A DNA stretch of 64,000 bases, from assembly GCA_964500225.1 (NCBI GenBank), contig CAZCOA010000002.1, forward strand, positions 105,073 through 169,072, in the 5' to 3' direction. Below the pieces are notes generated by a model. It had not been told where the DNA came from. It searched no databases and saw only the letters and a list, made by a program, of their open reading frames with translations. Source of the DNA: JAAYDY01 sp964500225 (GTDB lineage: Bacteria > Planctomycetota > Phycisphaerae > FEN-1346 > JAACEH01). The position numbers and the translations under genes were made by a program. Of the stretch, positions 58,290 through 64,000 are shown one piece after another. The stretch's first letter is position 1, and each line of letters begins with the position of its first letter.

Positions 58290-60365
58290 CTATTTCCTGC
58301 CCAACAGCGTCAGCGCCTTCTGAACGATGTGCTCGGCGGTCAAACCGAAGACTTTCATCAGTTCCCAGGGTTCGCCGCTCTCGCCGAAGGTGTCGGGCAC
58401 ACCCATCATCTGGAGCTTCAGCGGCTGCGCGGCATCCTTGCGGCTAAACACGGCGCCGGCCACAATATTCCCGAAACCGCCCACTTGGTGCTCCTCGACG
58501 GTCAGGATACAGCCGGTCTCTTCCGCCGCGGCCACCACCGCCGCCACGTCAAAGGGCTTCACGGTATGAATGTTCAGCACGCGCGTCTCGATACCGTACT
58601 CTTCCTTCAGGATCCACGCCGCCCGCATCGCCTCCGGCACCATCGGACCACAGGCTGCAATCGTCAGATCCTCGTCTTCCGACACGTAGGACGATGCCAG
58701 CTTGGTCTCGAACGCATCGACAAACTGCTCGGCCGCACGACGATACCGGATCACGTTCGCCTTGCCCCATTCGAACGGCGTGTCGTCGGTTGTTACCACC
58801 GGCGTGGCTTCGCGGGCGAACCGCAGGTACACCGGCCCTTTGACGTCCAGGATCGCCGCCAGCGCGGCCTTCTTCGTCTCCACGGCGTCGGCCGGCACCG
58901 ACAGGTGCATGTTCGGCAGACAGGCCATCACGCTGATCTCTTCCAGGGCCTGATGCGTCGCGCCGTCCGGTCCCACACTGATACCGCCATGGGCCCCGGC
59001 GATCTTCACGTTGAGGTTCCCGTAGCAGATCGTCGTGCGAATCTGGTCCCACGGACGCCCGCTGGCGAACACGCCATAGGTGCCGGTAATAGCGATCTTG
59101 CCCTCTTTGGCCAGGCCCGCCGCCACCTGCATCATGTTCTGCTCGGCAATGCCCACGCTGAACACGCGGTTCTTGCGGCTCGCGTCCGCTTTCTCAAAGT
59201 CCGTGATCTTGATCGAGTCGCTGATGTCGGCGTGCAGCGTCACGACCCGCTCATCCGACCCTGCCTCGGCCAGCCCCCGGCCAAAGCCCATCCGCGTCGG
59301 ATCCATCACAACTTTCATGTCCTTGCCGCTGTTCCACCAGTAGTTCTTCTTGAACACCGGCACCTGGGCGTCAATCCGCTTGGTAACCTTCGCCTGGTAC
59401 TCCGCCGCCTTCTTCAAAAGCTCGTCCACACGGGCCTTCGTCAGACCCGGCACATTCAGTTCGGCCAGCGCCTTATCAAGCTCCTCGCGGTTGGTGGCCT
59501 TGCCGTGCCAGCCCGCGACGTTCTCCATAAACGAGACACCCTTGCCCTTCACGGTGTGGGCAATCAGAACCGTCGGTTTGCCCTTGACCTTCGCAGCCTC
59601 TTCGAAGGCATCGTGAATCTGCTTCGGATCGTGTCCGTCCAGCTCGATCACATGCCAGTTGAACGCACGGTACTTGTCGGCAATGGGATCGATGCCCATG
59701 ACCGTGCTGACCTTGCCGTCGATCTGAAGCTCGTTCTTGTCGAGGATGGCGCAGAGGTTGTCGAGCTTATAGTGCCCGGCCGCCATGGCGGCTTCCCAGA
59801 TGGAACCTTCCTGCTGTTCGCCGTCGCCCATGATGCAGTAAACGCGATAGCTCTTGTCGTTGAGTCGCGCGGCGAGGGCGTCGCCGACGGCGATGCCGAG
59901 CCCCTGTCCGAGGCTGCCGGCCGACATCTCAACGCCGCTCAGCTTCAGCCAGTGCGGGTGCCCCTGGAACGGGCTGTCGTAACGCCGAAGGGTTACGATG
60001 TCGTCCATCGGGAAATACCCGGCGCGGGCCAGACCCGCGTACAGAGCCGGCGCCTTGTGCCCGGCGCTCCAGAACAGCCGGTCGCGGTCCTCCCACGTCG
60101 GGTTCTTCGGGTCGTGATTCATGACATGCATGTACAGACAGGCCACGATGTCCATGATCGACAGGCTGCCGCCGGGATGGCCGCTGCCTGCGGCATGAAT
60201 GGCGATCAAGGCATAGGCCCGCATCTCGTCGGCGACGGTCTTGATTTTGCTGACGTCCACTTCCACGTTGGTCCCCTTCTTCTGGTCCACAATGCCCATA
60301 TCCCGATGTACCTCCCATGAGTCGTTCTTCGGCAAGTTCTGTTGCCACATGGTTTGACGCGTCAT
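58290..60365 (-). CDS. tkt: Transketolase
   Basis: A 691-residue thiamine-diphosphate enzyme of the pentose phosphate pathway that moves two-carbon units between sugar phosphates. TPP-domain motifs are GSGHPGGSLS, the diphosphate-binding GDGEQQEGSIWEAAM and the metal-binding NELQIDG; the pyrimidine domain has GIAEQNMMQVAAGLA with the catalytic Glu; the C-terminal transketolase domain is complete. A single full-length chain contrasts with the split forms of some bacteria. The ATG at 60365 has CAGGA upstream; an ATG at 60350 is an alternative. About 35 residues precede the usual family start. Confidence 0.95.
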   Translation of the reverse strand: MTRQTMWQQNLPKNDSWEVHRDMGIVDQKKGTNVEVDVSKIKTVADEMRAYALIAIHAAGSGHPGGSLSIMDIVACLYMHVMNHDPKNPTWEDRDRLFWSAGHKAPALYAGLARAGYFPMDDIVTLRRYDSPFQGHPHWLKLSGVEMSAGSLGQGLGIAVGDALAARLNDKSYRVYCIMGDGEQQEGSIWEAAMAAGHYKLDNLCAILDKNELQIDGKVSTVMGIDPIADKYRAFNWHVIELDGHDPKQIHDAFEEAAKVKGKPTVLIAHTVKGKGVSFMENVAGWHGKATNREELDKALAELNVPGLTKARVDELLKKAAEYQAKVTKRIDAQVPVFKKNYWWNSGKDMKVVMDPTRMGFGRGLAEAGSDERVVTLHADISDSIKITDFEKADASRKNRVFSVGIAEQNMMQVAAGLAKEGKIAITGTYGVFASGRPWDQIRTTICYGNLNVKIAGAHGGISVGPDGATHQALEEISVMACLPNMHLSVPADAVETKKAALAAILDVKGPVYLRFAREATPVVTTDDTPFEWGKANVIRYRRAAEQFVDAFETKLASSYVSEDEDLTIAACGPMVPEAMRAAWILKEEYGIETRVLNIHTVKPFDVAAVVAAAEETGCILTVEEHQVGGFGNIVAGAVFSRKDAAQPLKLQMMGVPDTFGESGEPWELMKVFGLTAEHIVQKALTLLGRK

Positions 60366-60525
60366 GACAATCCTGTCGTTCAGAGGCCGCCTGCGGTCTG
60401 CGGCCCGCAAAGGCAGGAACGCCGGCCGATCAGCCGAAACCGGCCGAGCACTCAGCGGATTGTGCAAAGAGTCGCGTAAGAATACAGCAACCGGGGTCGC
60501 GGCGGGTGTGACCTGGGTCACAATC

Positions 60526-61272
60526 TCACAGGCTCCCGCCATGAAGCAGCCAATACCCGCCCATCAGCAAGCCCCCCATCAGGACCAGCACAATCTGGAT
60601 CACGCAGACCTCCGACCGGGTCAGCCCCGCGCCCGAGGCACGAACCTGCATCAAGTTCTGGTACGTGAACACCCCCGCCAAGATGGCCGCGAAGGTGAGA
60701 TGAAAATACAGCAACACGACCGCCGCCGTCGCGCCGCAGACGACCGAAATCGCCAGCGGCAGTTCCATCCGCGTCGTGCCGCGCACCAAGTGTATGATCG
60801 AGGCCATAATGTGGCCGCCGTCCAGCGGAAGCACCGGCACCAGGTTCACCAGGCCCCAGACGATGTTGGTCCAGATCAGATAAAACAGCAGCGAGCCCAG
60901 GATCGGTTGCTCTGGAACCCCCAACTGCCATATCGACCACATAATCGCGCCGCCGACGAGAAGTCCGGTGCCCGGCCCGGCCGCACTGATGGCTATCTGC
61001 TGCCAGTGACTCAGCGGTCGCCAGAGAACGTAGCGCGTCTGGCCACCCATGCCATACAGCACGATCTCCGGATGGATGCCGAAGCGACGAACCACTAGGG
61101 CGTGGCCCAATTCGTGCAACAGCACCGAGACCAGCACAGCGGTAACCCACACGAGGATGCCCTGAAGCGAGGCGCCGCGCATGCCCAACAGGGCCGCCAC
61201 GAGGAAAAACGTCCACTCGATGCGGACAGGAAAGCCCAGCAGACGAAACTGCAGTCCCGGCGAACGAAACAT
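60526..61272 (-). CDS. Site-2 protease-like M50 family metalloprotease
   Basis: A 248-residue integral membrane zinc protease with about six hydrophobic segments. The zinc motif HELGH is at 53-57 inside a membrane helix, and the third ligand is in PVLPLDGGHI near 145, as in the minimal site-2 protease fold. There are no PDZ or CBS domains. Members cut membrane-bound regulators or signal remnants. The ATG at 61272 has GGGAG 6 bases upstream; a GTG at 61293 is less likely. Confidence 0.88.
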   Translation of the reverse strand: MFRSPGLQFRLLGFPVRIEWTFFLVAALLGMRGASLQGILVWVTAVLVSVLLHELGHALVVRRFGIHPEIVLYGMGGQTRYVLWRPLSHWQQIAISAAGPGTGLLVGGAIMWSIWQLGVPEQPILGSLLFYLIWTNIVWGLVNLVPVLPLDGGHIMASIIHLVRGTTRMELPLAISVVCGATAAVVLLYFHLTFAAILAGVFTYQNLMQVRASGAGLTRSEVCVIQIVLVLMGGLLMGGYWLLHGGSL

Positions 61273-61344
61273 GCCCTGCTCCCGAAGCGGCACTTCCGGC
61301 CGCCGGTTGTCCCTGCCCCAACGGCCGCGGACGCACGAAAATCC

Positions 61345-61373
61345 ATACTACACTCCCCCCGTCCATTCAGCAA
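61345..61373 (-). promoter_or_regulatory. Candidate promoter for the M50 protease gene
   Basis: Minus-strand TTGCTG, 17 bases, TAGTAT, about 75 bases upstream of the gene. Confidence 0.4.
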
Positions 61374-61452
61374 CCGTGAGTCGCCTCGCTGTAACACTCC
61401 ACCTGTACGATGCACAAACGCCCCCGGCCCCCTGCTCCACGCAACGGCGCGC

Positions 61453-61481
61453 TTGACAGACCGGACTGGGGCTGCGATACT
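61453..61481 (+). promoter_or_regulatory. Promoter for the cysteine-desulfidase-like gene
   Basis: TTGACA (perfect), 17 bases, GATACT, about 95 bases upstream of the start. Confidence 0.55.
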
Positions 61482-61577
61482 TGTGCTTTCGCCCAGCCGA
61501 CGCGATGCAGCCTCTTCGGCCCGCACGAGGGGCGGGACGGGCGCCGGAGACCAGTCCATTCCGCAGGAGCGGCAGCC

Positions 61578-62861
61578 ATGAGCCTCATCCAGGAGATTCT
61601 GGACCACGAAGTGTTTCCGGCCGTCGGCTGCACGGAGCCGATCTCCTGCGCGTTCGCCTGTGCCGCCGCGGCGGCGGAATTGCCTAGGCCGGCGGAGCGG
61701 ATCGAACTGACGGTGGACCCGGCGACGTACAAGAACGGGGCCGCGGTGACGATCCCTCACAGCGGCGGGCGCACAGGCAACCCCATCGCGGCCGCCATGG
61801 GTGCCCTGATCGCCCGGCCCGAGCTGCACCTCGAGATCCTTCGCGACGTGACACCAGAGGTGCTGTCGCACGCGGTCGAGATGCTCGCGTCCGGCCGGGT
61901 CACCTACCGTTGTGACGCGCGCCGACGGGAATTGTACGTGGAGGCCATAGTGACGTCCGGCGCGTCGCGCGTGCGGTGTGTCGTCTCGGGCGGGCATACG
62001 CATGTGGCCTGTCTCCAGCTCAACGGCGGTCCCCTGCCGACCGCGGCCGCCGCCGCCACCAATCTGGCCTATCGCGAACGACTCAAGGCGCTGTCGCTCG
62101 AGGAGGTGCTTGGCGAAGCCCTCCGCCTCACGCCGCAGCAGCGCGCTTACATCCAGCGCGGCATCGACATGAACCTGGCCATTGCCGAGAAAGGCATCGA
62201 CCTGCACGGCAATGCGTTCCAGTTGCACCAGATGATGAAGCAGGGTCTGATGGCCGACGACCTGTTCTTCCGCGTCAAGACGCGCGTGGCCTCGGCTCTG
62301 GACGCCCGCATGGGCGGCCTGCCCGAGCCCGTCATGACCAGCGGCGGATCCGGCAACCAGGGCACCATGACCATTCTGCTACCGTACCTGGTCGGCCGCG
62401 ACCGGGGGATCGACCTGCCGCGAATCCAGGAAAGCATCGCCATCGGCCACGCCGTCAACTCCTATATCAAGCAGTTCACCGGCGAGCTGTCGGCGGTGTG
62501 CGGCTGCGCGATCGCCGCGAGCATCGCCGCCTCCGTCGCCATCGTGTATCAGCACGTCGGCATCGACATGGCGAAGATCACCCTGGCCGTGCACAACATC
62601 CTGGGCGACCTGTGCGGGATCATCTGCGACGGCGCCAAGCCCGGATGCTCGCTGAAGATCGTCTCGGGGACCGATGCCGCCATGCGCTCGGCATTTATGG
62701 CCCTGGCAGGCCACGGCGCCTCGCCGGCCGACGGCGTCATCGGACAGTCCGCCGAGGAATCCATCCGCAACCTCAGCCGCATCTCCCTCGAAGGCATGGG
62801 CGGCGTGGACGCCACGGTGGTCAACATCCTGCAGCACAAGGCCGCGGCCAAGGAGGCCTGA
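61578..62861 (+). CDS. L-cysteine desulfidase / UPF0597 family protein
   Basis: A 427-residue protein of the serine dehydratase alpha-like UPF0597 family, whose characterised archaeal member uses a [4Fe-4S] cluster to split L-cysteine to pyruvate, ammonia and sulfide. Family motifs: AVGCTEPI at the start (Cys18), NSGGRTGN-like PHSGGRTGNPIAAAMG, MTSGGSGNQGTM in the middle, and cluster-type cysteines in AVCGCA and CDGAKPGC. AGGAG lies 8 bases before the ATG. It has its own promoter and a weak terminator. It may provide sulfide or degrade cysteine under anaerobic conditions. Confidence 0.87.
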   Translation: MSLIQEILDHEVFPAVGCTEPISCAFACAAAAAELPRPAERIELTVDPATYKNGAAVTIPHSGGRTGNPIAAAMGALIARPELHLEILRDVTPEVLSHAVEMLASGRVTYRCDARRRELYVEAIVTSGASRVRCVVSGGHTHVACLQLNGGPLPTAAAAATNLAYRERLKALSLEEVLGEALRLTPQQRAYIQRGIDMNLAIAEKGIDLHGNAFQLHQMMKQGLMADDLFFRVKTRVASALDARMGGLPEPVMTSGGSGNQGTMTILLPYLVGRDRGIDLPRIQESIAIGHAVNSYIKQFTGELSAVCGCAIAASIAASVAIVYQHVGIDMAKITLAVHNILGDLCGIICDGAKPGCSLKIVSGTDAAMRSAFMALAGHGASPADGVIGQSAEESIRNLSRISLEGMGGVDATVVNILQHKAAAKEA

Positions 62862-62970
62862 GCCGCAGGCCGGCCGCCACAGGGATCGGGTGCGGCACGG
62901 CACTGAAGCAGCACTTGAAGCAGCGCACATCTTGCTCGACACGACGAAGCGTGCTTACCTCACGGGATAG

Positions 62971-63003
62971 GCGACCGCGACGCGGCGGGGTCGCGTTTGT
63001 TAT
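62971..63003 (+). terminator. Probable terminator
   Basis: GCGACC...GGGTCGC (or CGCGAC/GTCGCG) can pair and is followed by GTTTGTTATT. It lies about 110 bases past the stop of the desulfidase gene. It is a weaker candidate than the others. Confidence 0.5.
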
Positions 63004-63065
63004 TCCGGGCGCGGCCGAACGGCGACCGCGACATGGTCGTACGTGAATGCTGCGAGGCTGGAAAC

Positions 63066-64000
63066 GTGACCGACTATTTTGACAGGTTGACCGCGGCACT
63101 GGACCACGAGGACATTCTGGTGGCGGCCCACGCGGCCAGGCTCCTGGGACAAGTCGGCCGCCGCGAAGCGGTCGCCCCACTGATCCGCTACGTGACCGAG
63201 AGTCCGTTCTACACGAAGGTGGCCGGTCTGACCGCTCTGGCCCGGATCGGCGATCCGTCGGCCTGCGATCCCCTGGCCGCCCTCGTGGACCATCCCAACG
63301 TCGCCGACGACTGGTTCTGGTACGCGTGCCGCTCGGTCCGCGGCGCGGCGGCCGTGGCGCTGCTAGCGATGAACGACCCCCGCGGTGCACCCTATCTGAA
63401 CGAGTTGGCCGACCGCGACGATGATGTCGTCTTCGTCTGGTGGGGCGTCGCGATCCTCCGCCTGCCGAACCACCTGCCCGAGACCGCGGCCCTCAAGGGC
63501 CGCATCACCGTCGAAGCCCTTCGCCGCCCCGGCGACCGCGGCGTCCGGTGCAGCGACGCCGCCACCCTGGCGATGAAGGCCGCCGTCGCCGAAATGCTCG
63601 GCAACGACGAGGCCTGCGAATTGCTCCGCGAATTGATGACCCACGGCAGCCGCTACGTGCGCGGCCAAGCGGCCGTGAGCCTCCTGCTGGCCTCGCCCAC
63701 GGAAGACCACGTGGCCCTGGTGCGGCGCATGGCGGCCGAGGACTCCACCGAATTCGGACGCATGAAGGCCGCCTTCGCCCTGGCCCGCACCGGGTGCAAG
63801 GAGATGCTCGCGCCGATCACGCACGCCGCCGAGGCAGCCGACGACCCGTTCGACCGCGCCGCCGCCGTCGAGGGCCTGGGCCTGCTTGGACACAAGGACG
63901 ACCTACCCACGGTGCTCGCCCAGGCCAGCCACGACGATGCCTACGTGCGACTCTGTGCCGTCGAGGCCGCCGACCGCATCGCGCCGACCGCCAGGAACGT
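63066..64000 (+). CDS. HEAT-repeat protein, 3' end outside the window
   Basis: An open frame runs from a GTG at 63066 to the window end (311 codons) without a stop. The protein is made of repeats of about 30-35 residues with a HEAT/PBS-lyase pattern, for example LVAAHAARLLGQVGRREAVAPL, VAGLTALARIGDPSACDPLAAL in shorter parts, RGQAAVSLLLASP and DRAAAVEGLGLLGHKDDLP. These stack into a helical scaffold that binds other proteins. GAGG lies 8 bases before the GTG; an in-frame ATG at 63033 is an alternative. No signal peptide is visible, and the partner is unknown. Confidence 0.8.
   Translation, partial: MTDYFDRLTAALDHEDILVAAHAARLLGQVGRREAVAPLIRYVTESPFYTKVAGLTALARIGDPSACDPLAALVDHPNVADDWFWYACRSVRGAAAVALLAMNDPRGAPYLNELADRDDDVVFVWWGVAILRLPNHLPETAALKGRITVEALRRPGDRGVRCSDAATLAMKAAVAEMLGNDEACELLRELMTHGSRYVRGQAAVSLLLASPTEDHVALVRRMAAEDSTEFGRMKAAFALARTGCKEMLAPITHAAEAADDPFDRAAAVEGLGLLGHKDDLPTVLAQASHDDAYVRLCAVEAADRIAPTARN

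Larger units (their letters stand above)
61273..61577. other. Divergent intergenic region between M50 and cysteine-desulfidase genes
   Basis: These 305 bases carry the two divergent promoter candidates listed separately. An open frame from 61410 runs into the desulfidase gene but its extra 56 residues are Arg/Pro-rich and lack a ribosome site; I call no other gene. Confidence 0.5.

Noticed and set aside
58329..60320. A 663-codon open frame antisense to transketolase
   Set aside because: Transketolase on the minus strand is unambiguous; the antisense product has no motif and no ribosome site.
1..64000. CRISPR arrays, insertion sequences, integrases, attachment sites
   Set aside because: No regularly spaced direct repeats, transposase or integrase motifs were noticed; the two tRNA genes are not flanked by integrase genes or by a visible tRNA-end duplication.

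Overview
The window reads as a chromosomal segment of a high-GC bacterium, most likely a member of the Planctomycetota. The reasons are the secreted terpene-cyclase-fold/DUF4159 proteins, a TIGR03790-family protein, an RCC1-repeat protein ending in dockerin-type EF-hand repeats, a DUF1559/pilin-like protein with a zinc ribbon, PIG-L deacetylase, sulfatase and sialate O-acetylesterase genes, and several Gfo/Idh/MocA oxidoreductases. All family names are from recognition of motifs in the translated sequence; no database search was run. Starts are ATG or GTG, usually behind an AGGAG-type ribosome binding site, and many genes have a TTG-N16/18-TATAAT-like promoter. No insertion sequence, integrase, CRISPR array or rRNA gene was seen.

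Layout. 1-9.9 kb: truncated cobalt/ECF-type ABC ATPase, a coupled HD-GYP/PilZ cyclic-di-GMP pair, a PHP phosphoesterase, an aldo/keto reductase plus Gfo/Idh/MocA operon, a HAD-IIA phosphatase, a putative lipoprotein, a PIG-L deacetylase and a zinc ribbon/DUF4190/pilin-like fusion. 10-17.2 kb (minus strand): class II fructose-bisphosphate aldolase, a radical SAM/SPASM protein, a Cof-type HAD phosphatase, sialate O-acetylesterase, tRNA-Leu(UAG), dapB and thrC.

17.4-32.4 kb (minus strand) is the most striking region. Five full-size secreted paralogues (758 to 862 residues) share an N-terminal alpha/alpha-toroid-like repeat region and two DUF4159-like domains. A sixth, 168-residue gene joins the first 93 residues of this architecture to its last 60, as if about 600 codons had been deleted at a short similar motif. 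An RCC1/dockerin protein, tRNA-Gln(CUG) and a TIGR03790 protein follow upstream.

35.7-47.7 kb: a cupin plus Gfo/Idh/MocA unit; an S1/P1-type nuclease or phospholipase C with a C-terminal membrane anchor, coupled to a TPR lipoprotein; a duplicated BamE-like lipoprotein; a flavodoxin-like protein; and a six-gene surface-glycan cluster (flippase-like membrane protein, two hexapeptide acyltransferases, methyltransferase, DegT aminotransferase, GT2), whose leader carries a terminator-like hairpin. 46.8-52.5 kb looks accessory: a COG1237-type metallo-hydrolase, a solitary DNA adenine-type methyltransferase, then three plus-strand genes (a secreted transglutaminase-like protein, a secreted protein that is a bare RHS core plus an unrecognised C-terminal domain, and a membrane-anchored Cys-rich protein). 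52.6-64 kb is mainly metabolic: LOG-family protein, fumarate-reductase-like flavoprotein, SDR, Cys-type sulfatase, transketolase, M50 metalloprotease, L-cysteine desulfidase-like protein and a HEAT-repeat protein cut by the window end.

The genes suggest an organism that turns over sulfated, acetylated and amino-sugar glycans, makes its own modified surface glycan, and exports many large secreted proteins of unknown role.
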